From Marinilabiliaceae bacterium UBA5488 (GTDB lineage Bacteria; Bacteroidota; Bacteroidia; Bacteroidales; Marinilabiliaceae): DNA of 64,000 bases. Under the pieces are notes generated by a model. That model saw only the letters and a program-made list of their open reading frames with translations. It had not been told where the DNA came from and searched no databases. The stretch covers positions 6,488 to 70,487 of the forward strand of contig DIPM01000005.1 in the NCBI GenBank assembly GCA_002427105.1, read 5' to 3'. This document shows, piece after piece, positions 55,301 through 64,000 of this stretch (its first letter is position 1; the number at the start of each line of letters is the position of its first letter). Position numbers and translations under genes: made by a program.

Positions 55301-56479
55301 ATGACAACAGTAAAAACTGCCCTTAAGCGTATAACCGTACTTGACGCCCTGAGGGGTTTTGCCCTTATCTCCATCATGCTGCTTCATAATGTTGAGCGCT
55401 TCGAAGTTTATGGTTTGCCTGATCTGCACCTATGGCTGCAAAAGTCTGACCGGGTGGTTTGGGATAGCTTTTTCTTCCTGTTTGGGGGGAAATCCTATGC
55501 AATTTTCGCTCTTTTGTTTGGAGTAACATTTTTTATTCAATCGCACAATCAGGAAAAGATAGGCAAGGATTTCAGGCCACGCTTCGTGTGGCGCATGTTT
55601 TGGCTTCTAATCTTTGGAGTGATAAACACCCTCTTTTATCAAGGGGAAATACTTGTGTTATATGCTCTTGTGGGTATTTTAATACTACCCTTTGTACGCC
55701 TTAGCAATAAAGCTCTGCTTATATCATCAGCATTCTTCCTGCTGCAACCAATATTGTGGATACGGACTTTCGTGGCTGTTGCCCGGCCTGACTTAGGGCT
55801 TAGCGAGCCTGTCTATATGCCTTTTTATCAAGCAGTAGGAGATGTTTTGAAAAGCCCCTCCATGCTTGAAATTATGAAAAGTAATCTTTGTACTGGGCGC
55901 ATAGCCTCTTTATTATGGTATTGGGAAAACGGGCGAATAGAGCAGACTCTTGGGCTTTTCATCTTAGGCTTTTGGATGGGACGTAAAAGCCTCTTTAAAG
56001 ATACAGAAGAGAACCTTCGCTTATGGCGAAAAATTATTATTATTGCCTCACTGGCTTTCTTTCCTCTCTTGCTGCTCAAATCAAATACGGCCTGGCTCAG
56101 CTCTTCCGAAGCTGTAGCAGAATATCTTGGGCGAATTATTGGTCTATGGTCTAACTTAGCCCTGGCCACAGTTTGGGTAAGCGCTTTTGTTCTTCTATTT
56201 TATAAAACTAAAGCGGGAAAATGGCTCGACAAACTCTCGCCGGTAGGCCGCATGAGCCTGACAAACTACCTTGTCCAATCCATTATAGGAGCCACAATTT
56301 ATTACGGCTACGGACTGGCAATGTACAAATACTCGGGCTATACTACCAGCTTGTTGATAGGGGTACTGCTTGCCTCTATTCAGATTATATACAGCACCTG
56401 GTGGTTTAAGCATTTCAAACGAGGCCCTTTAGAGGGCTTGTGGCACAGCATTACATGGCTTGGGCGTTCTAAATCCTAA
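55301..56479 (+). CDS. DUF418 membrane protein
   Basis: 392 residues from ATG 55301; a longer reading from 55235 would overlap the promoter element. It has a YeiB-like layout: the N-terminal RITVLDALRGFALISIMLLHN is typical, followed by about 10 helices and the C-terminal DUF418 domain with SPVGRMSLTNYLVQS and GPLEGLWHSITW. The fold is related to acyltransferase-3/heparan acetyltransferase membrane enzymes, so an acyl-transfer role is possible but unproven. Confidence 0.85.
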   Translation: MTTVKTALKRITVLDALRGFALISIMLLHNVERFEVYGLPDLHLWLQKSDRVVWDSFFFLFGGKSYAIFALLFGVTFFIQSHNQEKIGKDFRPRFVWRMFWLLIFGVINTLFYQGEILVLYALVGILILPFVRLSNKALLISSAFFLLQPILWIRTFVAVARPDLGLSEPVYMPFYQAVGDVLKSPSMLEIMKSNLCTGRIASLLWYWENGRIEQTLGLFILGFWMGRKSLFKDTEENLRLWRKIIIIASLAFFPLLLLKSNTAWLSSSEAVAEYLGRIIGLWSNLALATVWVSAFVLLFYKTKAGKWLDKLSPVGRMSLTNYLVQSIIGATIYYGYGLAMYKYSGYTTSLLIGVLLASIQIIYSTWWFKHFKRGPLEGLWHSITWLGRSKS

Positions 56480-56499
56480 ACCAGCTGATAAATTATTCA

Positions 56500-56528
56500 G
56501 GCAGCCGCGCAATAACTTGCGCGGCTGC
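56500..56528. terminator. Bidirectional terminator between DUF418 gene and crcB
   Basis: GCAGCCGCGCAA, a 5-nt loop, TTGCGCGGCTGC (56501-56528); a near-perfect GC-rich stem. Confidence 0.8.
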
Positions 56529-56542
56529 TACTAATAAATTAA

Positions 56543-56914
56543 TTATTTAACCAGAAAAAGGCCTATCCAAACAGCAAACAATCCAAGCAGTACACTCCCG
56601 GATATATACAGGAGGGCTGTAAAAGAATTACCTGATTGAAACAAGCTGATATTCTCTGCCGCAAAAGCAGAAAAGGTGGTGTAACCGCCACAAAAGCCGG
56701 TAATAAAAAGTAATTTCAAGTCGGGACTGCTAAGCTGCTGCCGCTCAAAGACTCCCAGTAAGACCCCAATTATTAAGCAGCCTACAAAATTAGCTACAAA
56801 GGTGGCTAAGGGGAAAGTCGTCTGGAAATACTTCGTCACCACAAGCGATGTAAGATAACGCAGCATACTGCCAATTCCGCCACCCAGCCCCACCAAAACT
56901 AATGCTTTAGTCAT
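56543..56914 (-). CDS. crcB: Fluoride ion channel CrcB/FluC
   Basis: 123 residues and four helices, a dual-topology fluoride exporter. Family motifs: GGGIGSMLRYL, the ATFVANFVGCLIIG helix with the conserved Asn, and GFCGGYTTFSAFAAE. Only 58 bp separate it from the upstream glmS stop on the same strand, and no fluoride riboswitch was recognised there, so it may be co-transcribed with glmS. Confidence 0.93.
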   Translation of the reverse strand: MTKALVLVGLGGGIGSMLRYLTSLVVTKYFQTTFPLATFVANFVGCLIIGVLLGVFERQQLSSPDLKLLFITGFCGGYTTFSAFAAENISLFQSGNSFTALLYISGSVLLGLFAVWIGLFLVK

Positions 56915-56972
56915 AACCGTAATTTCGTCAATAATACGGGCAAATCAACTAATTGTTACCCGACAGGCGGCA

Positions 56973-58808
56973 CTATTCTACAGTAACTGATTTTGCCAGA
57001 TTTCGCGGCTGATCAACGTTGCACCCACGAAGTACTGCAATATGGTAAGCCAAAATCTGCATTGGTATTATGCTCAACATTGGCGACACAAGTTCGTGAC
57101 AATCCGGTATTTCAATTACGTGATCCACCATGCCTTTTATTGTTTTATCGCCCCTGGTGACAACAGCAATCACTTTGCCCTTGCGCGCTTTTACCTCCTG
57201 AATATTGCTGACCATCTTTTCGTAAGACTGGTCGTTGATAGCAAGGGCAAAGACCGGCATATTCTCATCAATAAGCGCTATTGGGCCATGCTTCATTTCA
57301 GCTGCCGGATAACCCTCGGCGTGAATATATGAGATTTCTTTAAGCTTTAGCGCGCCCTCAAGGGCTACCGGAAAGAGCAGTCCGCGCCCCATATACAGAG
57401 CATTAGACACATCTTTATACGCTGCGGCAATTTCTGCTATTTTATCTTCCTCAGCCAAAATCTCCTTAATCTTACGCGGCACAAGGGTCAATTCATGTAT
57501 AAGCAATTTATAATCATCCGCCGACAAGGCCTTCCTCTTGTTTCCTAAAAGCAAAGCCATCATGGTCAAAACCGTTATCTGGGAAGTAAAGGCTTTGGTA
57601 GAAGCTACGCCAATCTCAATACCGGCATGCGTATATACACCGGCATCCGTCTCGCGCGAAATTGAAGAGCCGGCAACATTGCAGATACCCAAAATGGTAG
57701 CTCCGCTTTCCCGCACTTTTCTGATAGCCGCCAGAGTGTCGGCCGTTTCGCCGCTTTGCGAAATGGCTATAACCAAATCATCGCTGTCAATAATAGGGTC
57801 GCGATAACGAAATTCAGAGGCATATTCGACCTCAACCGGTATTCTGGCATATTGCTCAAAGAGGTACTCGCCCACCAGTCCGGCATGCCATGAGGTTCCA
57901 CAGGCCACAATAACAATTCGTTTGGCCTTTATTAGTTGTGGCATAACATCAAGTATCCCTCCCAGAAATATTTTACTCTCGTCCATTGCAATGCGTCCCC
58001 TGAAAGTTTCTTGGATTGTAAAGGGCTGCTCATGGATTTCCTTAAGCATAAAATGCTCATATTCACCCTTGTCGATATTTTCTATCGACAACTCAATCTT
58101 CTTGATATCAGGAGTTTTGCTATCATTAAAAAGGTCTTTCAAATCAAGACTCTCCCGCGTGATAACCGCTACCTCCTCATCATTTAAGTATATTACCTTA
58201 TCGGTATATTCAATAATAGGCGTTGCATCCGAAGCCAAAAAGTATTCATTCTCACCAACACCAATGACCAGAGGGCTGCCTTTACGGGCTGCTATCAGCT
58301 TACCGGGTTCATCTTCGCATGAAATTACCAGCCCGTATGCCCCTACCACCTTTGTGAGAGCCAGGCGAACAGCCAGCTCGGCGCTAACCTTTTGTTCAAA
58401 ATATATGTTCTCGATAAGATTAGATAATATCTCCGTATCTGTCTCGCTTTCAAACCTATATCCCCTGCTTTGCAATTCTTTGCGAAGGTGAGAGTAGTTC
58501 TCAATAATCCCGTTGTGGACGACGTAGAACTTCCCGTTCATAGATTTATGCGGATGAGCATTCACATCGCTGGGCTCGCCATGAGTGGCCCATCTGGTGT
58601 GACCCATACCAATACTTCCTGAAATATCCTTATCTTTTGAAAGCAGCTCCAGGTCTTTTACTTTGCCTTTGCACTTATAAACATTCGTTTTGCCATTAAT
58701 TAAGGCTATGCCGGCAGAGTCATAACCTCTATATTCCAGTCTTTGCAAGCCTTTTACTATAATTGGATACGCAGTCCTATCCCCTACATAAGCTACTATT
58801 CCGCACAT
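56973..58808 (-). CDS. glmS: Glutamine-fructose-6-phosphate aminotransferase
   Basis: Makes glucosamine 6-phosphate, the first step to UDP-GlcNAc for peptidoglycan and LPS. The 611-residue protein has N-terminal nucleophile Cys2 (MCGIVAYVGD), the glutaminase GHTRWATHG segment, two SIS sugar-isomerase domains (CGTSWHAG, SQSGETADTL) and the C-terminal PRNLAKSVTVE. It starts 40 bp after the DUF4954 gene. No glmS ribozyme is expected in this phylum and the gap is too short for one. Confidence 0.97.
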   Translation of the reverse strand: MCGIVAYVGDRTAYPIIVKGLQRLEYRGYDSAGIALINGKTNVYKCKGKVKDLELLSKDKDISGSIGMGHTRWATHGEPSDVNAHPHKSMNGKFYVVHNGIIENYSHLRKELQSRGYRFESETDTEILSNLIENIYFEQKVSAELAVRLALTKVVGAYGLVISCEDEPGKLIAARKGSPLVIGVGENEYFLASDATPIIEYTDKVIYLNDEEVAVITRESLDLKDLFNDSKTPDIKKIELSIENIDKGEYEHFMLKEIHEQPFTIQETFRGRIAMDESKIFLGGILDVMPQLIKAKRIVIVACGTSWHAGLVGEYLFEQYARIPVEVEYASEFRYRDPIIDSDDLVIAISQSGETADTLAAIRKVRESGATILGICNVAGSSISRETDAGVYTHAGIEIGVASTKAFTSQITVLTMMALLLGNKRKALSADDYKLLIHELTLVPRKIKEILAEEDKIAEIAAAYKDVSNALYMGRGLLFPVALEGALKLKEISYIHAEGYPAAEMKHGPIALIDENMPVFALAINDQSYEKMVSNIQEVKARKGKVIAVVTRGDKTIKGMVDHVIEIPDCHELVSPMLSIIPMQILAYHIAVLRGCNVDQPRNLAKSVTVE

Positions 58809-58848
58809 AAACTATCTGTAAATATTATTTATACTCTTTAAAACCTTT

Positions 58849-60840
58849 CTACTCCACTTCAACAGCTGCAAGCTTCCTCCTTACCTTTCGTGCTAAGGCC
58901 TTCTTTTTACTGATGTGTTCAATTATATCTCTTACGGCAGGGTGGCTCGTAAACTCGCCTCTTACGTTTTCAAAATCAATAGCTCTGGTCTCAGCTTCTC
59001 CGTCAATTCCAAAACCGGTCTGAGATTTCAGGGTAAACTCCTTTTTTGCATCACTATACATCATCTCATCTAGCGACACAACAGCGTTTTTCCACTCTTC
59101 CACAAAAGCATCCAATTGGTCACGTGAGGCCGTGGCAACATCTATCCCTACCTCGGATTTGAGGCGCACAACAATCCAATTCCATGCCCATATAAAATAG
59201 TTGTCCTTCCATTGCCTGTAATAGCTATTTATATCACTTATTGATCGAATTTCTCCCTTTTCTATCAAATCGATAAAACTTAAAACAATAGACTTTGGAA
59301 CCAGCAATCCGGCCATATCAATCCATTCACCGGCACCTTCGCTACCCTCAGGCCTAAGCGCCTCGCGCATTTGAGCCTCCGTTATGTAAGAGGCTAACTC
59401 AAGTTTTTTCACTAAGCCGTTACCCAGGAATTTCACCAATCCCAGACGGTAAATTCCTATTCCGCGCTCAAGCGAGGGAGCCATAATCTTCACACTATTA
59501 TACATATAATACTCAGAGGCAGGCCCTGAAGTTCTTTTAAGCTCATTAAGAACACTCATTCCTCTGATTATTTTTTGTATAGAATATGGACTTAAGAGGT
59601 TGAAAACTATCGAATCGAGCAAAACATTACTCTTACGCCGATCGCGTTTAGGCCATTTGCGCGCATCCCGTATAGTTCCAATGCTTCTCAGGTTTACGGC
59701 GGGCGCCAAAAAGCTCTCATCTGTGTTCTCAATAAGATAGGAAAATGGCAAATCGGAGGTGTCAGGATTACGGTAGTGACGACCCATCACCAGCGAGAAA
59801 GCGCCGATTTTTGCCGGCCATAACAGGTATGAATCGCTGGTGGTCTTACTGCCACGCTCAACAACTCCCTGATGAATAGGTCCTAACTTATACATGTGAT
59901 TACTCTGGTTGGAACCACTTCCGGCGTTCAAAAACGAATAATATCCGGCTATCAATAGAGTTGATTTGTGGTGAGAAACAGTATAAGGACCTGCAAAAAT
60001 TGAACAGGCCTCTCCATGAAAACCCTGACAATTAGCAAAAAACAAGGAGTTCTCTGCCGAATATTGCTTCGCCAGGATAGTGCCCTGACCAACGAAACAA
60101 TTAGAAATCATTGACATCTCGTTGACTATGCTCCCGCAAGATGTGATAAAATCTTTGGCTACAACGCCGGGGCCAAAATAACTGGGATCCTCTTTACAGC
60201 TGTTAACCGTTCCGTTCGACAAACGATAGATTCCCTCAATTTCAGCATACTCCCCAATATTAACATCCAAAATGGTGCGACAGTTGATCAGATGTGCGCC
60301 CTTTGATACTCTTCCCATGTCAGAGGCAATAGATTCGCAGTACTCATCAGTCATGCTTGTGAGTCGCTCAATCAGAACCGGACAATGCCGATAGAATGCC
60401 ATCAGGTAAGCAGTATGAGCCGACAAGTCATTGTACATTACAACCTCACGCCCGCCCGTTTCATTCAAAACGGCCACCCGACAACCGTTGCCAAAGTATG
60501 ACCTGCCACTAACCGACATAGAGTCAACGCTCTCTATTACTACATCTTCCTCAATTATATAATTCGCCAGGTGATTTTTTACCTGATTGATATATACATT
60601 GTCTCCAATACGGCAATTATGGATGGTAGCATTATATATCCCGGAAACCTTTGGCACGCAGCCGCCAGACAAGAATTTGCGCCGGAGACTGCCAATGGTA
60701 ATATCTCCCGAAAAAACAACATTACGTATGTTTGTTGTCACAAAGTCTTCCTTAACCCTTACTCGCTCCCACTCGGCGCATAAGCACCCGTTTCTCTCAA
60801 GTTGGGAACACTCTTCCTGTGTTAGATTACGAAACTCCAT
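58849..60840 (-). CDS. DUF4954 protein with left-handed beta-helix, upstream of glmS
   Basis: 663 residues. Residues from about 40 to 330 show hexapeptide-type beta-helix repeats (NATIHNCRIGDNVYINQV, NCRTILDVNIGEYAEIEGIY) like those of acyltransferases and nucleotidyltransferases such as GlmU. The C-terminal 300 residues are helical. No N-terminal nucleotidyltransferase domain. Placement directly before glmS suggests a link to amino-sugar metabolism, but the activity is unknown. Confidence 0.78.
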   Translation of the reverse strand: MEFRNLTQEECSQLERNGCLCAEWERVRVKEDFVTTNIRNVVFSGDITIGSLRRKFLSGGCVPKVSGIYNATIHNCRIGDNVYINQVKNHLANYIIEEDVVIESVDSMSVSGRSYFGNGCRVAVLNETGGREVVMYNDLSAHTAYLMAFYRHCPVLIERLTSMTDEYCESIASDMGRVSKGAHLINCRTILDVNIGEYAEIEGIYRLSNGTVNSCKEDPSYFGPGVVAKDFITSCGSIVNEMSMISNCFVGQGTILAKQYSAENSLFFANCQGFHGEACSIFAGPYTVSHHKSTLLIAGYYSFLNAGSGSNQSNHMYKLGPIHQGVVERGSKTTSDSYLLWPAKIGAFSLVMGRHYRNPDTSDLPFSYLIENTDESFLAPAVNLRSIGTIRDARKWPKRDRRKSNVLLDSIVFNLLSPYSIQKIIRGMSVLNELKRTSGPASEYYMYNSVKIMAPSLERGIGIYRLGLVKFLGNGLVKKLELASYITEAQMREALRPEGSEGAGEWIDMAGLLVPKSIVLSFIDLIEKGEIRSISDINSYYRQWKDNYFIWAWNWIVVRLKSEVGIDVATASRDQLDAFVEEWKNAVVSLDEMMYSDAKKEFTLKSQTGFGIDGEAETRAIDFENVRGEFTSHPAVRDIIEHISKKKALARKVRRKLAAVEVE

Positions 60841-61049
60841 CTTGGATTGAAATTAAAAAACAATCCGAAAGTACAACATATCTCTAATTAAGAGTAATTC
60901 CACATAAAAACGAAAGCTAAGCATAACAAAAAATGTTGTACAACATCCATAACGCAACCTTACGAAAGATGCATTTGTTATTTAAGCTGTCCGAAAAGAA
61001 TAGCAACAATGCAAGCACATATACATAAGGTTACGAAAGAATAAGGGTT

Positions 61050-61334
61050 TTATCCTTTATAAAGTATAGAATCTTCCCACTCAGGATGCCGCTTCAAAAA
61101 TGTAACTATATAAGGGCAGACAGGAATAATTTTCACTCCATTGTCTCTGCACCACTCAAACACTCCCGCGGTTAACTTAGCTGCAGCGCCCTTGCCCCTC
61201 TGTGAAACAGGAATCCAGGTATGAGTAAGCGACCAGACCTTGGGCTGACTTTCAACATACTCGATATAGGCAATATCATCGTCAAGCTTAAGTTCGAAGC
61301 GCCTATCTCCCTTTACATGAATAATGTTTTCCAT
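61050..61334 (-). CDS. Small GNAT-like N-acetyltransferase (YjdJ/COG2388 type)
   Basis: 94 residues, the reduced GNAT fold found in this family. The acetyl-CoA binding region is recognisable as VSQRGKGAAAKLTAGVFEWC, followed by KIIPVCPYIVTFLKRHPEW. Target unknown. Single gene, with no neighbour on the same strand within 200 bp. Confidence 0.86.
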   Translation of the reverse strand: MENIIHVKGDRRFELKLDDDIAYIEYVESQPKVWSLTHTWIPVSQRGKGAAAKLTAGVFEWCRDNGVKIIPVCPYIVTFLKRHPEWEDSILYKG

Positions 61335-61456
61335 AGTTATCTTATATTGTGAACATTAATTACTTAGTTCAATATTACATTATCAAACAATAAGCCTTGA
61401 CATTTGTTGAGCGTTTCGCTTACTTTGTTTAACAATAACTTCTAAAACTTATAAAA

Positions 61457-61822
61457 ATGGAAAACTTAGCTTTACAAAATGCCTCTGCCTCTCTTCCTCC
61501 TTGGATCGGTTTCGTTTGGTCTGCTCTGGCCATCCTTAGTCTAGTAACCATGTGGTTTATCTTTGAAAAAGCCGGCAAACCAGGATGGAAATCCATTATC
61601 CCAATTTACAACGTGCTGGTATTTTTGCAAATAATAGGAAAACCGTGGTGGTGGATTATTTTAGCATTTATCCCCATAGTCGGCGTTATTTTCTACATTT
61701 GGGCCATGAATTTGCTGTCAAAACGCTTCGGCAAAAGCGAATTGTTCACAGTGGGAATAATTTTTCTTCCCTACGTATTTCTGCCAATATTAGCTTTCGG
61801 TTCAGCCCAATACACTAAATAA
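61457..61822 (+). CDS. DUF5684-like small membrane protein
   Basis: 121 residues with three to four helices. The amphipathic GKPGWKSIIPIYNVLVFLQI between helices one and two is the family mark (GxPGWxxxIPxYN). Function unknown; some homologues lie near signal-peptidase genes, which is not so here. Confidence 0.8.
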   Translation: MENLALQNASASLPPWIGFVWSALAILSLVTMWFIFEKAGKPGWKSIIPIYNVLVFLQIIGKPWWWIILAFIPIVGVIFYIWAMNLLSKRFGKSELFTVGIIFLPYVFLPILAFGSAQYTK

Positions 61823-61972
61823 ATTATCTGGAAAAAAGGGCTGCATTGCTAACATTCGCTCTATGATTTAGCGTAAAATGTGTAAGACAAATTGACTTAT
61901 TTCTAATCACAATTTGCTTAATCGCAGAGCACTCCAAGTCGCACATCCCTGTGCATCAGTTTATTATTTCAG

Positions 61973-62004
61973 AATCCGGGAAAGAAGGCTTTCTTTCCCG
62001 GATT
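61973..62004. terminator. Hairpin terminator before the GH28 promoter
   Basis: Perfect 14-bp arms (AATCCGGGAAAGAA, 61973-61986; 61991-62004) with a 4-nt loop. T residues follow only weakly; it lies 150 bp past the DUF5684 stop. Confidence 0.65.
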
Positions 62005-62026
62005 TCATTGTTCACTTTTCTACTCT

Positions 62027-62034
62027 TATATTTG
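62027..62034 (+). promoter_or_regulatory. -7 element (TATATTTG) of the GH28 gene
   Basis: Fits TAnnTTTG; would give a leader of about 165 nt before ATG 62205. Confidence 0.45.
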
Positions 62035-62204
62035 CTTATAAGTGAAGGCGAGGAAACTATTTCCAAAAAGTATGATTCCCGCCTCACCATAGTAAGTTAA
62101 TTGTCAACATTCATTTAATATGAAATTGACCACGAGGAGTTCTTATGCAAAAGCGCTTAGGGTTCTTGTGGAAAATCCATACGACAACAATAATTTTTAA
62201 AAGT

Positions 62205-63602
62205 ATGAAAAAGTTCGTGATACTGCTGCTGTTTGTGATGTTGGGCATGCCTGCTGCACTTGAGGCTAATGATGAGCCCTGGCTAAAGGCCGAAGAAATT
62301 CTGAAAAATATCAGCGACCCTGTATTTCGCGATAAAGACTATCTTATTACCCGACATGGAGCAAAGCCGGGAGCTGCCTATGACAATACAAAGGCAATTA
62401 ACAGGCTTATTGAAAAATGCAGCAAGCAGGGAGGCGGACGCGTGGTAGTGCCTGCCGGTGAATTCCATACCGGTCCTATCACCTTAAAAAGCAATGTAAA
62501 CCTCCACCTCGAAGAAGGCGCGGTATTGAAGTTTTCTAATAATCCCGATGACTATGTTCCCTTTGTCAGAACTCGTTGGGAAGGTCTTGATGCCATAAAC
62601 TATCGTCCTTTAATTTATGCTATAAACGAGACCAACATTGCCGTAACCGGCAAAGGCTTACTTGACGGTCAGGCCGATAACGAAAGTTGGTGGTGGATGA
62701 AGGAAAAAGAAGAATATGGATGGGAAGAGGGTATGAGCAGCCAATATCAGACTGGGCGTCCCAAGCTAATGGAGATGGCTGAGAAAAACCTCCCTATAGA
62801 GCAACGGCTCTTACAAAAAGAGGATTTGCTTCGTCCACAATTCATCAATCCTGTGAACTGTACCAATGTTCTTATTGAGGGTGTCACGATTAAACGTGCT
62901 CCTTTCTGGGTCTTACATCCCATGTTCTGCGAAAACGTAACAATTAGGGGCGTAAAGATTAACAGTCACGGCCCTAACAACGATGGCTGCGACCCGGAAT
63001 CCAGCAAGAATGTACTAATCGAAGATTGCGAGTTTGATACCGGCGATGATTGTATCGCGATAAAATCAGGCAGAAACAATGACGGACGTAACAATCCCAT
63101 ACCAAGCGAAAACATAATAGTCCGGAACTGTTACATGAAAGCCGGCCACGGTGGTGTTGTAATGGGAAGCGAGATATCTGCCGGTGTGCGTAATGTTTTT
63201 GTTGAAAACTGTCGCATGGACAGCCCGGAGCTGGATCGAGTTATCCGCATAAAAACAAATACTGTACGCGGAGGCTTTGTTGACGGAATCTATGTAAGAA
63301 ACATAGAGGTAGGCCAGTGCAAGGAAGCTGTTTTTAGAATAGAGCTGATGTATGAACAGCGTGACGGTGACGGCCCCTTTATGCCGAGAATTGAAAATGT
63401 GGTGCTTGAAAACGTAAACAGCCAAAAGAGCCGGTACGGAGTGTTTATTGAGGGCCGCAAAGAGGATATCGTAGTCTCGAACATAAAGTTTATCAACTGT
63501 AATTTCAATAATGTGGAGATCCCGACAAGAATTACCGGCTCAAGGAATATAGAGTTCAGAAACGTCAGCTTCACCGTTGATGAAGTGACAACCTACAGAT
63601 AA
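62205..63602 (+). CDS. GH28 polygalacturonase-type pectinase, exported
   Basis: 465 residues from ATG 62205, chosen because MKKFVILLLFVMLGMPAALEA is a signal peptide. An upstream ATG at 62145 adds a non-secretory stretch. A beta-helix with the GH28 catalytic set: Asp260 (NNDGCDPES), Asp281-Asp282 (DTGDDCIAIKSGRN), His315 (AGHGGVVMGSE) and Arg348-x-Lys350 (RIKTN). It hydrolyses polygalacturonan or rhamnogalacturonan, probably in the periplasm. No susCD genes are nearby; it stands alone between its promoter and a terminator. Confidence 0.93.
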   Translation: MKKFVILLLFVMLGMPAALEANDEPWLKAEEILKNISDPVFRDKDYLITRHGAKPGAAYDNTKAINRLIEKCSKQGGGRVVVPAGEFHTGPITLKSNVNLHLEEGAVLKFSNNPDDYVPFVRTRWEGLDAINYRPLIYAINETNIAVTGKGLLDGQADNESWWWMKEKEEYGWEEGMSSQYQTGRPKLMEMAEKNLPIEQRLLQKEDLLRPQFINPVNCTNVLIEGVTIKRAPFWVLHPMFCENVTIRGVKINSHGPNNDGCDPESSKNVLIEDCEFDTGDDCIAIKSGRNNDGRNNPIPSENIIVRNCYMKAGHGGVVMGSEISAGVRNVFVENCRMDSPELDRVIRIKTNTVRGGFVDGIYVRNIEVGQCKEAVFRIELMYEQRDGDGPFMPRIENVVLENVNSQKSRYGVFIEGRKEDIVVSNIKFINCNFNNVEIPTRITGSRNIEFRNVSFTVDEVTTYR

Positions 63603-63624
63603 CTCTGAATTACCGCTATAAAAT

Positions 63625-63668
63625 AATCGAGTAGGAGGAAAACAAAGTAGTTTTCCTCCTACTCGATT
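63625..63668. terminator. 19-bp perfect hairpin after GH28
   Basis: AATCGAGTAGGAGGAAAAC (63625-63643) and its complement (63650-63668) with a 6-nt loop. It lies between the GH28 stop and the IS3 remnant and terminates GH28 on the plus strand. Confidence 0.75.
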
Positions 63669-63701
63669 CTGCCGTACAATTGAATTATTTAATTTTAATC
63701 C

Positions 63702-63720
63702 GTCTAACTTTTTGGGGTCA
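63702..63720 (-). repeat. Terminal inverted-repeat end of an IS3-family element
   Basis: On the minus strand this reads TGACCCCAAAAAGTTAGAC, the type of end found in IS3/IS150-like elements of Bacteroidota. The TGA is also the stop of the transposase fragment. Confidence 0.65.
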
Positions 63721-64000
63721 CTTCAACTTGCCGGGCTTTCCTGTTATTCTTTCTTTGTAAACGTATATCTGGTAATCAGTATCCGGATCCTGTATCACTT
63801 CTACGATGTCTTTAACAACCTCTGCGTTGGAAACTTCTGTGGTTTCACCATTAACTATTAATCGGCACTTTGTTGAAGGCTTACGACCCGGTTTACCGCT
63901 CCTTTTCTTATAATAAAACTGATGTCTTGTAAGCCCAACTATGCCCAAAACCAGGTCTCGCTTTAAGCCTTGGTAGATATACCTGATTGCGATCTCTTTC
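63718..64000 (-). pseudogene. IS3-family transposase remnant, open at the right edge
   Basis: About 93 codons are visible, continuing beyond the window (upstream codons read KEIAIRYIYQGLKRDLVL). LVLGIVGLTRHQFYYKKRSG and GRKPSTKC are typical of the N-terminal part of an IS3 OrfB, which normally continues at DPDTDY into GY-x-K-M. Here DPDTDY is followed by an unrelated 15-residue tail ending GKPGKLK at the element's terminal repeat. The catalytic DDE domain of about 200 residues is missing, so an internal deletion is likely. Not expected to be active. Confidence 0.7.

Larger units (their letters stand above)
61823..62204 (+). other. Gene-free stretch between DUF5684 and GH28 genes
   Basis: 382 bp. 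It holds a strong hairpin (61973-62004) and a -7 promoter element (62027-62034) that together delimit the GH28 transcript; the rest shows nothing else recognisable. Confidence 0.6.

Noticed and set aside
56915..56972. Fluoride riboswitch before crcB
   Set aside because: The 58-nt gap does not show the conserved core or pseudoknot segments of that riboswitch.
58809..58848. Possible glmS ribozyme or riboswitch before glmS
   Set aside because: Only 40 nt separate DUF4954 and glmS, too short for the ribozyme, which is known mainly from Firmicutes.
61335..61456. Promoter of the DUF5684 gene at TTACTTTG
   Set aside because: One base off the TAnnTTTG spacing and no supporting -33 element.
1..64000. 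tRNA, rRNA genes or CRISPR arrays
   Set aside because: No cloverleaf with a CCA end, no rRNA-like stretch and no regularly spaced repeats were noticed. A dedicated scan was not possible.

Overview
The window reads as chromosomal DNA of a Bacteroidota bacterium, most likely an anaerobic or facultative, polysaccharide-using member of the Bacteroidales/Marinilabiliales. The evidence is the family content (RseC plus an Rnf cluster in B-C-D-G-E-A order, DUF3078, DUF4954, a PG0541-type protein behind an RND pump, the C-terminal end of a hybrid two-component regulator, a carboxynorspermidine-dehydrogenase-type enzyme), several promoters of the Bacteroidota type (TAnnTTTG), and the general absence of Shine-Dalgarno sequences. 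No rRNA, tRNA or CRISPR array was found. All calls come from reading the sequence; no database was searched.

Layout. 1-3.6 kb: RecQ-type helicase (cut by the left edge), a short SSB and a two-part nucleoside kinase, all on the minus strand. 4.0-9.6 kb: plus-strand rseC-rnfBCDGEA, an ion-pumping ferredoxin:NAD oxidoreductase, with a 20-bp perfect palindrome and a promoter upstream. 9.6-10.75 kb: a scar where two divergent genes (a hybrid two-component regulator and a secreted protein) both lost their N-terminal halves. 10.8-13.2 kb: beta-carbonic anhydrase, a lipoprotein superoxide dismutase and an unknown gene. 13.3-19.2 kb: a minus-strand operon of a GshAB-type ATP-grasp ligase, a plant-type glutamate-cysteine ligase and a heterodimeric ABC exporter, which I consider the most interesting system in the window. 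19.3-26.6 kb: pentose locus (GntR regulator, xylulokinase, xylose isomerase, sugar/H+ symporter, GH51 arabinofuranosidase). 26.8-33.6 kb: TetR-controlled TolC/HlyD/two ATPases/two ABC-2 permeases, equivalent to E. coli cecR-ybhGFSR with YbhF split in two. 34-44.6 kb: DEAD-box RNA helicase with an attenuator-like leader, DUF3078 outer-membrane protein, MATE exporter, CarH-like MerR regulator, yicC-gmk-nadD, a nuclease/phosphatase-family protein and a polyamine dehydrogenase. 44.7-52.7 kb: an RND efflux operon (tolC, fusion protein, pump, PII-like protein) divergent from a LytS/LytTR two-component system. 52.8-64 kb: a YeiH transporter, patatin lipase, DUF418 protein, CrcB, GlmS with DUF4954, small proteins, a GH28 pectinase and an IS3-family remnant at the right edge.

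Together the genes suggest an organism that conserves energy by Rnf, uses plant cell-wall pentoses and pectin, makes glutathione or a related thiol, survives some oxygen (exported SOD), and carries three export systems, each with its own regulator or partner genes beside it.
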